Assembly (NCBI RefSeq): GCF_954871325.1
Contig: NC_088779.1
Coordinates: forward strand, 14,014,846 to 14,078,845
DNA from: Gordionus sp. m RMFG-2023
Lineage: Eukaryota > Nematomorpha > Gordioida > Chordodea > Parachordodidae
Direction: 5' to 3'
Length of the DNA: 64,000 bases
In this document: positions 1 through 10,985 of the stretch, in pieces
Layout: each line of letters begins with the position of its first letter
How positions within the stretch are numbered: position 1 is the stretch's first letter
Translations under genes and position numbers: made by a program
Notes under the pieces: generated by a model
Told to the model about the DNA's origin: nothing
What the model saw: only the letters and a program-made list of their open reading frames with translations
Database searches by the model: none

Positions 1-19
1 CTTAATTTAATTTTTTTTG

Positions 20-180
20 GATCATGGCTGGGTCTATTTTTAAAAACGGTCAGTTTAAATTCCAGCCAAAATAATGTATAAGATTTGAGATAGAGGTCCA
101 AACCTTTCTTTTTCTTTCTTTCTTCAAAATTTCGGCTTACATAACATTGGCTATTAATCAACATATCTGGTAAATTAATC
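20..180. repeat. Decayed partial copy of the TAGTGTTGTTAAA foldback MITE
   Basis: The block contains the family's landmarks: a run reading TTTTTAAAAACGG, an AGCCAAAATAATGT stretch, and GAGGTCCAAACCTTT, in the same order as in the better copies at 2350 and 31266. The terminal 13 bases are missing on both sides, so this is a relic. No coding content. Confidence 0.45.
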
Positions 181-365
181 AACCAAAGAAATAGGTATAA
201 ATATTGGTTGTTAATTTTTTTTTGATATTTCACATTTAGAATAAAATTGAGATTTTTGTAAAAATAAATGGAGAAATAATTAATAGGACCAAAATTCAAA
301 ATGATTTCTATTTAATCATCCCTTTTTTTTTATACTAAATAATATATAATAAATTGCAACTGTAA

Positions 366-420
366 TAGATACGCGCTGAATTGTCGCCGCGCCGAATTTT
401 CCGCGCCGAATTGACGTGAT
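366..420. repeat. Short GC-rich tandem motif
   Basis: About 50 bases in which CGCCGAATT-like words recur three to four times (CGCGCTGAATT, CGCGCCGAATT twice). It stands out against the AT-rich surroundings and looks like the terminus of an element, but no partner end was found. The rest of 180-640 is plain AT-rich DNA in which I see nothing. Confidence 0.35.
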
Positions 421-647
421 ACCAAAAAAGGAACCATATTAATGTTTAAAAATTTCATTTTGAATTTTTTGGAGCAAATATAAAAATTCTCTAGCTTCGT
501 ATGTAAAACGCCGTATTTTTTTTAAAATTCAATTTTTTATTAAAATTCATATACAAATATGATAAAATATTATTATTTAAAAATTAACTTTAAAATATAG
601 AGAATATAATAAAATATGTCATATATCACTTTAAGTTTAAAAAAAAG

Positions 648-2179
648 CAGAGTTGTTAAACGCTACTTTTAAAAGTAGCGCGCTATCTCTATCGCTCTTT
701 GTTAAAAAAAGTAACGAGCTACCGCTATCGCTATTTGTCAAAAAAAGTAGCTCGCTATTAGCTACTATTTTTTAAAAGTAGCTTTAGCTACTTTTTAAGC
801 TATTTACAAACAAATTTCTTATTTTTTGCTTATAACGTTATTGTATAGTAAATATATGAAAATTTATTAAAATATAGTTATTTTGATTATAAAAAAATTT
901 ATATAATAAAATAAATATTTATGGTAATTTGTTGCATTTTAATAATAAAATCATTTCAATATTATCATCCTCAAGTCTAGAGCGACTATCAGAAAGTAAT
1001 AGTTTTGCCTTACTAAATAATCTCTCAACACTTGTACTAGAGGGTAAGGGCATATTTAATCTTATATATATTTTTTTAATATAGGATAGATTATCAATAA
1101 TTTTATTTGAAAGTACATCGTATGTCTGGCATCCTATTATCATTTTGAGGGCTAATGCCACAGATCTTCTTTTTAAGTCCTAGGGTCTAGCCAATGGCCT
1201 GTGATTCCCAAATAAGCTCAAAAATATTTAATCATATCAATTTATAAATATGAATAAGTTTTTACCTTCTGTTATGTGCTGCAACTATCTCCCGTGGTAC
1301 ATATATATGAAATCTCTGATAACTCTACTATTAGAGCATCTTTCATCATTTTAAGTTATCTGCTATTTTATTCATTAGTGTCTGGCGGCATAAAATTGTT
1401 GTACCAGGGGATAGAGTTTTAATCATCATGGTAAATGATGGATTATCAACTAAGGACATTGCTGAACTGTATAAATTATAAAATCAACAATAACTTTATC
1501 AGTCAATTTCTGAGAAATATTGTCATTTGCATTATTAATTAATTTGGTTTGAATTGAATTAGTCTTTTTGAATGTAGAGTCGCCTATACCAAAATTATTT
1601 AGATATTTCTCCATTTCTTTAAATGACAATTTACCTTTAAGTGTTTCTTGAGGTTATAACTACTGGATTGATATGAGGAAATATTTTTTTTTACATTTTA
1701 AACAAATTAATTTGAACTCAGTTTTGGTTATATAGTTATTTTAAAAAATTTTCAAATCTAGGGAATGGGAAATTTGTATTATAGCTATTAAGAACATTTT
1801 CTTCCCTGGTATTTTCCATTTCATTAATATCATTGTCTGAATCACTTTCAACGATTTGGATATCCATAGGCGATGACATTTTAAATTACTAACTCATGAT
1901 TTAGGTTTATAATACAAATGAAAATATAAATTACAAATTGAAATATATTTCAATTTCAAAATTAAACAATAAATCATAAAAATTATAATTAATTTTGATA
2001 TTATATTTAAATTTTCATGTTTATACTTACCTTAATTATATTTTTTAAAAGTAGCGAAGTAGCGGCTACTTAACTACTTTCAAAAAAAGTAAGGCGCTAA
2101 AAAATTAAATAATTACAAAAAAGTAGCCGCTATTAGCTATAGCTACCAAAAAAGTTAGCGCGCTACTTTAACAACTCTG
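648..2179 (-). mobile_element. hAT transposon, CAGAGTTGTTAAA family, with exact 8-bp target duplication
   Basis: Termini are inverted copies of CAGAGTTGTTAAA, flanked by the exact 8-bp duplication AAAAAAAG at 640-647 and 2180-2187. Both subterminal regions hold repeated GTAGC/GCTAC words (about 658-800 and 2045-2170), probable transposase binding sites. The gene is on the minus strand: an N-terminus starting near 1879 (MSSPMDIQIVESDSD), a BED-finger remnant around 1620-1720 (SYNLKKHLK), and a C-terminal dimerisation domain at 919-1161. The reading frame is broken between these parts, so it is dead. It is shorter than a full hAT (usually 2.5-4 kb), so the catalytic middle is largely lost. Confidence 0.9.
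919..1161 (-). pseudogene. hAT transposase C-terminal dimerisation domain
   Basis: An 80-residue open stretch carries the hAT C-terminal signature: PLPSSTSVERLFSKAK, then LLSDSRSRLEDDNIE and MILLLKCN. In live hAT transposases this region mediates dimerisation and nuclear activity. It lies at the 3' end of the minus-strand gene of the element at 648-2179 and has no start codon of its own in context; the Met at its beginning is internal. The domain is better preserved than the rest of the gene, which is shifted or interrupted upstream. Confidence 0.88.
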
Positions 2180-2349
2180 AAAAAAAGAAGATGGATACAA
2201 ATGTATATTTTTATAAAAAGAAAAAAAAACATTTTTAAAAAAAATATCAAATGGCGAGGTCAGGCCATGATGTTTTAAATATTTGAAAAGATTTTTAAAT
2301 TTTTTAAAATTTTTATACGTTAATAGCGAAAAATGACTATTTATAGAGG

Positions 2350-2568
2350 TAGTGTTGTTAAATGGCTCGTTTTGAGCCGATTTTTAAAAACGACTAACTC
2401 AATATTTTAGCCAGAAAAATATGGCCTAAGCCTATAGATTTCTCTAATAGATGTCCAAACCTTTGTTCCTTCTACAAACAAAATCTTCAGGCTTGCCTAT
2501 ATTCTAGATGAAATATCGAGTTAGCCGTTTTTAAAAATCGGCTCAAAACGAGCCGTTTAACAACACTA
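2350..2568. mobile_element. Foldback hAT-type MITE, TAGTGTTGTTAAA family, full copy
   Basis: 219 bp bounded by TAGTGTTGTTAAA and its inverse, with an exact 8-bp target duplication TATAGAGG at 2342-2349 and 2569-2576. The arms extend about 60 bases inward (GGCTCGTTTTGAGCC, GATTTTTAAAAACG, CTAACTCAATATTT) so the whole element can fold into a long hairpin. The 8-bp duplication places it with hAT rather than Tc1/mariner. No coding capacity. Confidence 0.9.
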
Positions 2569-2631
2569 TATAGAGGTCACTATTGGAGTGAATAGAAGTT
2601 ATTAAAATATTTGTATTTGTTAACTTTTTAG

Positions 2632-3491
2632 CAGAGACCTGCAGGCCCGGCCCTAAGTCCGTGCCGGGCCATATTTTAATTTTTTAAATATACCCGGGCC
2701 GGGCCTAAAAAAATTTTTTTTTAATATATCCGTGCCGGGCTTAAAAAATTTTTTTATAATATATCCGGGCCGGGCTTTAATATTTTTTATAAAAATTTAT
2801 ACATTATGAGTTAATTGTTATAAGATTATATTATATTATAGTTATGATTAATATAATATTGGGTGATGGTTAACACTACCTAACACCCACAGATCGATCA
2901 AATTATTGTTTTCCTGTCAATTAAATTACGCATTAAGAATTGTTGCTCAAAATCCAAAGTAACTAGTTAATTAATTTATTTAATTCAACATCTAAATCTT
3001 TAGCTTACATATTACTCCATTTTTAATATCAAAATCAAATTTTCTCAAAATCCAAAGTAACTAGTTAATTAATTTATTTAATTCAACATCTAAATCTTTA
3101 GCTTACATATTACTCCATTTAAATAATCTAATAAAAATCAAATTTGCTCAAATTCCAAAGTAACTAGTTAATTAATTTATTTAATTTAACATCTAAATCT
3201 TTAGCTTACATATTACTCCATTTTAAATAATGGTAAAATACCTCATAGGTGAATTTTTGTATATACCAGGTCGAATATAATTGTAAAAAATTCCGAGCCG
3301 CCGGGCCGGGCCAAAAATTTTAAACCCGAGCCAGGCCGGGCCGTAAAAATTTTTTTAAAAAAATATCTGGGCCGGGCCTAAAATTTTTAAACCCGGACCG
3401 GGCTGTAAAAAATTTTTGAAAAAAAAATCTGGGCCGGGCCGAAATTTTTTTAATCTGGGCTGGGCCGTACAAATGGTACCGCAGGTCTCTG
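2632..3491. mobile_element. hAT-type element, CAGAGACCTGC ends and GGCCGGGCC-rich interior
   Basis: Inverted ends CAGAGACCTGC/GCAGGTCTCTG are flanked by CTTTTTAG and CTTTTTTG (7 of 8 match). Blocks of CCGGGCCGGGCC spaced by T/A runs fill both flanks (about 2640-2790 and 3295-3475). Between them lies a three-copy direct repeat starting at 2946, 3054 and 3147, units about 93-108 bp. Open frames through the GC-rich blocks are composition artefacts. Non-autonomous. Confidence 0.82.
2946..3232. repeat. Three-copy direct repeat inside the CAGAGACCTGC element
   Basis: Each unit begins CTCAAA(A/T)TCCAAAGTAAC, continues through TAGTTAATTAATTTATTTAA and ends TTAGCTTACATATTACTCC. Starts are at 2946, 3054 and 3147; copies differ by only a few bases, so the amplification looks recent relative to the host element. 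Confidence 0.85.
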
Positions 3492-5260
3492 CTTTTTTGT
3501 ATCTGCCTGTATTAGTGAGTTGATATTTAAATTTGAGGGGAATAAAGAAACACATGTGTAGTCCCAAATTAGAGATTTTCTGAGGGCCCAAGTATGATTG
3601 GCATACCATCAGGTCTTAAACTATCACCTTGTGATAAATTTGTGGGTTCAAGATGATTTGGAATGTGGGCGGTTGTTAAACCTTGATTTATTATATGGTT
3701 TATTGTTGTATGGTGTTGGTGTCGCCATTGACTAAATATATAATTAAGGCCGCCGTGCCCAGGGATTCGAACCGGGAGAAAACCTGGGTTTCTGAAAAAA
3801 ATTCGGAACCCGAACCGAACTTGAACCATATTGACCCGAACCCAGAAAGTTTTTGAAATCGGGTTCAACCGGATTCAGTGGATATTGTTTAAAATCATAT
3901 ATTAAGATATTTGTAAAATTGTAAATACAAATATTAATAACATAATGAGACTTTTTAATTCAATTTATTTAAACATAAACGGTATAAGTCCTTAAATATT
4001 ACTTAATGATGATGGATAAATAGTAGGATTAAACAATATCCATGTCCATTTTATCTGATGATAATAGTACAGATGAAGTTATTGAACCAGATGATTTAGA
4101 GAAATTGACTGCTTAAAGAAAGGTAGGAGAAAATATTTAAAAGAGGGCCCAACAATTGCAAAGAAAAATATTGAACCGATAATTATTTAATTTAGCGATT
4201 TCAAAAGATTGGATAGAGGGAAAATATTTTGCATTTCTGGGAGTCTACTAAGCTGCAGTACCCTGATTTATATATTTTATCCAAAATCATATTTGCTATT
4301 CTTGCAATGCAACCTAAGTTAATTTTTCATATTTTACATAAATATATTTAATAGAGGTTAAGGTTAGCGCTAAAAGATCTTTTTCACATTTGAAATTCAT
4401 TCTTTCCCTGCATAGATTGAGGATGAGCAAGCAACTCTTGGATGATATTATGCTCATACGTTTAAATATTTTTAAAATTAATACATGACTAGACTATGCT
4501 TGTATTTTAAATATATTTTACCTATAAATAAAGTAAAAATTTTATTTTATATTCTAAATTTATATCTAGTTTTTTAAATATGATTTAAATATAGAATTTT
4601 TTTTTTATCAATTCAAAAATCCTTAAACCCGAGTAAAACCCGGAACCAAACCCGGGTTCAAAAATATTCCCCTGAACCGAACCCACTTTATTTTTTTACC
4701 TTGAACCAAACACGAACCGAACTCGGCTAAAATATATGCCGAGTTCGCATCCCTGGCCCTGCCTACCCTTTGAATCGACAGTGATTTGCATTTTACAAAC
4801 AAGCATGAGGCTGTGCGATGTCCCAACCTAGACGTAAACCAATGGCTACTCTCGGTTATTCGTCTGATAAGAGATTACCAAGGTTACAATTAGGAAGTGA
4901 TTCTAACCATTCATAACCACCAAGTCTATCAGTTGATTGAAGGAGTTGAATGCAATCTAAAGGTGGATTCACTGAAATATCAATTTGGTATTTCGAAATT
5001 AAAGGTGAAAAAAAATTTTGTGCGTGATGATTGATGGTATATGACATACAAGTGTTATTGGGTATATTAACCTTCCATTTGTTAATTGCGTCATTTAATA
5101 AAAAATCGGTAGGGCATATGAATATGAAGCCTGAATTCATAGAATTGTTTGTTAATCTGGATGATAAAAATGATTTTAAGGATAATAGATTGAGTGGTAA
5201 AAAAGTCTAAACCACCTAATTTGGAAGGTAACTGGGTGAGTGATCAATTGAATGGGTTTA
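3492..5260 (-). pseudogene. LINE ORF2 C-terminal fragment (non-LTR retrotransposon), split by a hAT insertion
   Basis: On the minus strand, in order from 5260 down: KLGGLDFFTTQ, GGYEWLESLPNCNLGNLLSDE, then RVAIGLRLGWDIAQPHACL, then (after the insertion at 3770-4755) QHHTTINHIINQGL, HLEPTNLSQGDSLRPDGMP and SLIWDYTCVSLFPS. This order matches the C-terminal region of a common metazoan LINE reverse transcriptase family (GGLGI, VGLRLG, PHxC, RHxxIND, EPxGL, RPDG, WDxTC). Stops and frameshifts interrupt it. A second copy of the same region lies at 51640-52110. The clade (CR1, R2 or other) cannot be settled without a phylogeny. Confidence 0.8.
3770..4755 (+). mobile_element. hAT transposon relic, CAGGGATTCGAAC ends, inside the LINE
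   Basis: Ends CAGGGATTCGAAC and GTTCGCATCCCTG are flanked by GCCGTGCC (3762-3769) and GCCCTGCC (4756-4763), 7 of 8 matching. Subterminal regions are rich in GAACC/GGTTC words. On the plus strand an N-terminus begins near 4042 (MSILSDDNSTDEVIE, soon stopped), and a C-terminal dimerisation piece is readable at about 4346-4465 (AKRSFSHLKFILSLHRLR, SKQLLDDIMLIRLN). The catalytic centre is deleted. The insertion cleanly interrupts the LINE reading, so the hAT is the younger. Confidence 0.85.
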
Positions 5261-7940
5261 AGTTTATATTTTTTCTAGAAATATTTTAAATTAGTAATCT
5301 TAATACTTTAAGATGATAAGTAAACGATCATATTTCGATTATGATTATATATTAGACTATAAAATTTTATAATTGTTATTTTACCTCCCTTAAGTAATTA
5401 CGCCCATCGCTGAGGCATTTTATATCCTGATAATATATAATTAAGGTCTTTGGTGGTTACTTAGCTTATTGATTTTTAAATTAAATATTTTAACTTTTTT
5501 TATTAATTTGTCCTTATTTAGGTTAAAAGTAGAATATTATGTTGTAAATTATAATTTAACTAAACATTTTTTAAGGGGGAGGTCTTTATAGCAAGTTTTT
5601 TAGCAGGTTAGATTATTTATTTGTTATATACCTGTTAAGCAGCAATAGTGACAATGGGGGGGGGGGTCATGGGGGTAAAGTTCATTTTAAAAATGTTAGC
5701 TAAAAAAAATAAAGTAATTTTAAAAATATATTTTGAACCTCATGAGATTCTAAAGTTAGTGACACCACTGTTAGGCTGTCGGGCAGGTAGATTTTTAGCT
5801 TAATCATGGATTTTTATAATTTTAGTTGCTGATATAATTGTGAATTCGCGTGGGTAGCAGGTTGGTTTTGTATTAATATTAAGTTTTGTAAACCCTATTT
5901 TTTTCTTTTGTATGAGTAGCCGAGGTTTATGGAAGACCATGGTTTAAAATTTTTTGTAGGCTATTTTGGCATATTTTTAGCCAGACTTCTTTTCATCGCC
6001 ATAATAAAATACCTCTGATAAAATAATACATAAACACATAATTTAGCATATTCAATAAAATAAAACATTATAAAAATTTATCATATCTAAATATGTAGGA
6101 TTTGAGTATGGAATGAGAAAATAAATAAATACACATAAAAAAAATGTTAAATATTTGTAAGTTGCTATGTTAATCATTATTATTTATAAAATATAATCTC
6201 CGCCCCACAAATTATTCATAAAATATTTGTAAATTTTTTTAAAATATTTTTTTTGAAAGAAAACAATGAAAAAAAAAGATAAATAAGAAGATGATTGATT
6301 ACTTTCCACATTTTTTTTCTTTCACTATTTTTTTGATTTACAATTTGCAAAAATAAATTCAGATTATTTGTTACCCTATAAATTTATTTTTAATTTAGAA
6401 AAAACTAGGTACAATTATATTTAAAATAATAGAAACCCCCCCCCTTCATAAATAATCATTTGAGGGCTCTATCTTAATGTTATATTTGTAGTGTATTTAT
6501 AATTTTATTACTATATTTCATAATCTAGATAATTTTTGCTATATTTATTTTTCTAAAAATTTTTCTTATATCTTCAAAATATTCTTAAATAAACAAAACT
6601 CGTAGGCATCCACACGGCCAAAAGGGCATATGCCATTTCCTGGAATAAGTTCAAATCATTATTTTCTCTTAAATCTCTTTAATGATAATAACGATCCATC
6701 TATTTGAACTGAAAATCATTATAAATATAAAGTAATAAATAATGCTAAAAAACGCTATCATATTCACATGGCTAATGTTATAGAAGAAACCAATTTTGAT
6801 TTATGGTAAAACAGCGCAACAATTTAACTTATATGGATTATTTATTAATAAGCAACCTTAATGTTTTCCAGGGATAAACCGCCTTTTTATTAATCTTATC
6901 AAAAATAAAATAAATATGTCCATAGGACAGGGAAAAGTGTGTGAACACCCTTGGGTCATCTTTTATCTTTATCGGGTGGAATAAATATAAACATTACTGA
7001 TGAAATTTACATCAAGCGACATTTATTCTAAATTATTATTTCATAAGATCCTCAGGTTAAAAATTTTTATTTTGTTAAAGTGTCTTTTTTCTTACAATTG
7101 TGCTTGATTATTAATAATAGGTATATGATAACTCATTTTAATATTGCCTATAATCGTAAAAGCATCAATTAAAATATAAATTTATTTTATAGAATTACAT
7201 CTTCTCTTTTCTTTCTTCCTTATATATATATATTAGATATTATATAATAATATAATAATTTGTATTAATATGAGATTAGTCCCTTCCCACGTTCATGGTA
7301 GAGGAGTCCTAACCTTAAGTTACTGAAGCGATAAGACCTTTAATCCCCAATCTCAATGACGCAGTTGAGCCAATTTCATAAAACACACATGTCATTTAAG
7401 TATTTATTAATGTAAAAAAATCTAGCTTTTAAAATAAATTCATAAGTAATGTAAAATTTTCAAATATTAAAATAAACAGATTTTTATAAATGAAGAATAT
7501 TAGAGGGTAATAAAATGAACAAATTAATTAAATTCAAACCAAATGATAAAAATATATTAGATTAGATGTGGTTTTTTTCGGTGGTAAAAAAAAATAGACC
7601 GGACTTTTTTTAAAAAAAATGGAATTAAGAAATATATTTCAAAATAAAAATATTTATTTTATACTTTTAATGTTATGTTTATGCATTAAATTTAAATTTT
7701 AAAAAATAACTTTGCTAACTTTATTTATTTTTTCATAATTTCCCAATTCCTGATTTTTTTTACAAATTTTCTTATTTTTAATTCACCGTAAAATTAGAAT
7801 ACAAATTACGTAGGGGATAGGTGGATGGCCATGTTTGCCAACTTACTAGACCACCATTCTTTAACTTTTTTTCTATTGAACCAATTTCTCTCAAAATTGG
7901 TTAAAGAAAGGATTGAAATAAGTTTTTTTAGCATGTTTTG
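5261..7940. other. AT-rich interval without recognisable genes
   Basis: I find no coding, RNA or bounded element here. Scattered marks suggest eroded transposons: a G run near 5655-5665 followed by a TAAAG(T/A)T stretch like that after the hAT at 28.9 kb, a C run near 6430, and at 6605-6625 an ACACGGCCAAAAGGGC block resembling the GC cassette in the hAT elements at 12.7 and 23.7 kb. Confidence 0.5.
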
Positions 7941-7949
7941 ATAAAATTT

Positions 7950-8720
7950 ATAAATATGTAAATAGATGAGTGATTAATTTTAAGCATGTTTATCATCCAA
8001 ATAATTTATAAATAATATCATTAAATAGATGAGTCTGATGGTAAAATGAAATGTTAATATTAAATATTTATTGTAATTTTTAATTTATATAATATAATTC
8101 TTAAATAATATTTTATAGCCAGTTGAAAATGTTTGGACAGGGCAAGAAACCCAACTTTCACATAAACTCATCTAGCCAAAAACTATTTTAGATAAAGCTT
8201 TGATTTAAATTTTATTATAAAGATGAAGGATTGGGCTACACATTAATATTAAATTTATTTGATATATTACTTTTAAATGTTTCCTCGTTGAAGCTAATAA
8301 AACCTTCCGGGACATCTTATAAATGAAATTTATACTCTATATTAATTTTTTTATCGAGATTAAAATATTTTGGGAATTCAGGAAAAGGAAATTTCATATT
8401 ATCATCATTTTCCAGGGAAATTACTTTGTCAGTATGATCTATACCAAAATTATCTTCAATATCAATCTCTGACATCTACATTTTAAATTATTTTGAAAAT
8501 TAAATTTATATTGCAGTAATTTAAATTTCAAGATTAAATAAAATAAAAAGAATTTGATTTTAAAATTAATTATAAATATATTTTAATAATTTTTATGTTT
8601 ATTTATTATATAGAATTGCTTGCTACTTCCTTACTTTCTAAATAAGTAGCGAGCTACCGCTATTATTTTTTAAAAGCAGCAACCTAAAGCTACCGAGTAG
8701 AGCGCTCAAGCCCTCAAGAT
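7950..8720 (-). mobile_element. Decayed hAT of the CAGAGTTGTT family with N-terminal coding remnant
   Basis: The minus strand reads MSEIDIEDNFGIDHTDKVIS from 8475, then ENDDNMKFPFPEFPKYFNL before a stop. This parallels the N-terminus of the element at 648-2179, which also has an acidic head followed by NFPFPRF. At 8630-8700 the GTAGCGAGCTACCGCTA subterminal words of that family recur. The part from about 8000 to 8330 is repeated in the hAT at 54688-55570 (shared ATTGGGCTACAC, AAACTCATCTA). No intact termini remain. Confidence 0.7.
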
Positions 8721-8825
8721 ATTACTAAACCCAAACTCGATCTCTTTTTTAACAGAGTTCATCTTTTAAGAACTGTTTCAGAACTTTATTCAGAAAATAT
8801 CACGAACCCTCAAGATTTTGCTCGT

Positions 8826-8938
8826 AGATGGCACAAAGGTTTATATATCAATTAGCAAGATATCGAGGTTTCGTTGGTGAAAATATTGGTTAACCGTTTT
8901 TAAAAATCGTCTCAAATGGAGCGATTTTTGCATCACTA
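8826..8938. repeat. Partial TAGTGTTGTTAAA MITE
   Basis: Only the right half survives: GAAAATATTGGTTAACCG, TTTTTAAAAATCG, then a degraded end TTTTTGCATCACTA. No target duplication is visible. Confidence 0.5.
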
Positions 8939-8939
8939 A

Positions 8940-9670
8940 GTATAACTATACCATAAAATCCATAAAATAGTTTCATTAAATGAAAGTTGCAGTGTACCAA
9001 AGTTAGGCGAAATTATTTTATTTTTTTCATTTAAGAGATTTTGTATTAATTGGTTTAAATTTGTATAATGTATTATTTTAATTATAATTATGAGGATAAA
9101 TTAAAACTGATGTTTCTACTATTATTACTATATTTTATGAGTCTTTTCTTGACTCTGAACCTGATCCGTTTTTTTAGAACGAGAATTTACAGCCCTGCTA
9201 TTTTTATACCAAGTATACTGTGTCCAAATTGGAATCCAAAATGCTGGACAGTTAAATATAATAAACATTTTATTCGACCCTATAAAATAAGATAATGATT
9301 TTTAATAAAAATATGAAGGAATATCTTATTTTTTGTGAAGAAACTGAACAAGATAAAAGGAAGAATCATAGATAAGGATTTAAGTATCTTATTAAAAATG
9401 TCAAATTTACAGAGTACAATATTCAAAAAAATTTGTATATACAAGTCTTTACAGTGTATACTGCTTGACTTTGTATGTTATTTCCTACATGCTACCTCGG
9501 TAGGAAAGTAGAAATTGAAACCAGAAGGTTTGAGAAAAAAGGTACTTATTATCACTCAAAAATAAGAACAAACACTAATATTTTATATCTTTAAGCCCCC
9601 TAAAGTTTCTTTTTCAAGATTTCTTATTGGATCTTATTTCAATCGTTGTTAGTTGTAAAGCGAAATCGCT
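8940..9670. other. AT-rich interval; one short unrecognised open frame
   Basis: A 75-codon frame (9068-9295, +) has a leucine-rich start but no recognisable family and ordinary local composition. I treat it as chance. Nothing else is visible. Confidence 0.4.
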
Positions 9671-9675
9671 CTTTT

Positions 9676-9905
9676 CCAATCGGCTCAGCTTTGATATCAA
9701 ACCAAAAAATTGGCTCAACCTTGGAGCGCGAGCCGATAAATCAATTCAGCCATGGAGTTCGACCTGAAAAAAATTACCTAACTTTAGCACGGGCCAAATA
9801 ATTTGACTCATCCTTGAAGCGTGAGCCGAAAAATTGGATCCGTAGAGTGTGTGCCCAAAAAACGGTTCAACTTTAGAATGCCAGCCATAAAATCGATTAG
9901 CAAAC
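9676..9905. repeat. Degenerate tandem repeat, period about 31 bp
   Basis: About seven diverged units built on AAATTGGCTCAACTTTGG then AGCGTGAGCCGA. Conserved spots in each unit are a TTGRCTCA-like word and an AGCCGA- or GCCA-like word. It resembles the shorter 29-bp series at about 14365-14450 and shares GAGCCGA with the foldback MITE arms. Confidence 0.6.
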
Positions 9906-10985
9906 CGCTTAATTTATATTTTAAAAATTAATATAATGGCGTTAGTAGATTTTTTTGCCCTAATTACTGAACCTGATGATGATATACTATTTCATGTATC
10001 AAGATAATAAGTGTATAATTTCTATTTTTATACAAGCCGCTCAAAATTAACATAATAATAATTGTACTCATATAAGACTTGTTATTATAATTGACTATTT
10101 TCTTATAAAAAAATTATAGATGAAATTTTATTGGTTTTGAAAATATTAATCTCGAACTCGATGTATGAAGTACGATGAAGAGTTATTTGAAATGACTATA
10201 ACTATTGATTGACTACCCATATATTTTTTTCAAAATTAATTTTTTGTTAATATTGATAATTATTGTATTTAGGTATATTTTCAATTTTTTCCGAAATGCG
10301 TAAGGGACAATTATCATTGGTCATTTTAAATTATCTTGTTCCTCAACACAATTAATGGCATAAGTTTAATAAACCAAATTGAAAATATTCTGAAATAAAT
10401 ATAAATATCAATATTCACAAAAAAATTGCTATCAATAAATAATTTTAAAAAAAAATTATAGTCAGAGTCATTTTCAGTAACGGTTCATTCATACTTAATA
10501 AATAGAGTTCGTGATAAATATTCTCTAAACCAATAAAATTTTCCTATCGATATTATTTTTCATAATTTTTGTTTTTCTAATATAGGAGTCTATTTATTTT
10601 TTTTGATAATTAATATCGAAGTATTTCATATAAAATACATTATTATATAACTTGTATAATGATTAAAATATATTAGAAAAATATATATTGCATAAAAAAT
10701 AACCTAATTTTTTTAGAATGCATTTCATAATTATTAATATAAAAATGTATGATATTAAAAAAATATATATAATATATAATTTAGCAGTCAATAGTAAAAT
10801 GGGAAAAATAATAATAGTATATAAAAAAAGAATGCGATGTGTATCGAACTAAGAGGGAAAAGGGAGGTTTCAAAGAAACACTTGTAATTCCCTCTTAGGA
10901 TTTTAGATTGAATTTTTTGTTTGAGGGAAGGGGATTCGTTTCTAATCCTCACCCCCGTCCTAATTACAGTGAAACGAGTGTTAAT
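9906..10985. other. AT-rich interval, nothing recognised
   Basis: No open frame of note, no repeat end. A stretch near 10690-10770 (GCATAAAAAATAACC, TTTAGAATGCATTTC) recurs in similar form near 33705-33760 and weakly near 63265, so it is probably part of an old dispersed repeat. Confidence 0.45.

Noticed and set aside
3355-3609. 84-codon minus frame and similar Pro/Gly-rich frames
   Set aside because: It runs from LINE remnant into GGCCGGGCC blocks of a hAT element; the open frame follows from composition.
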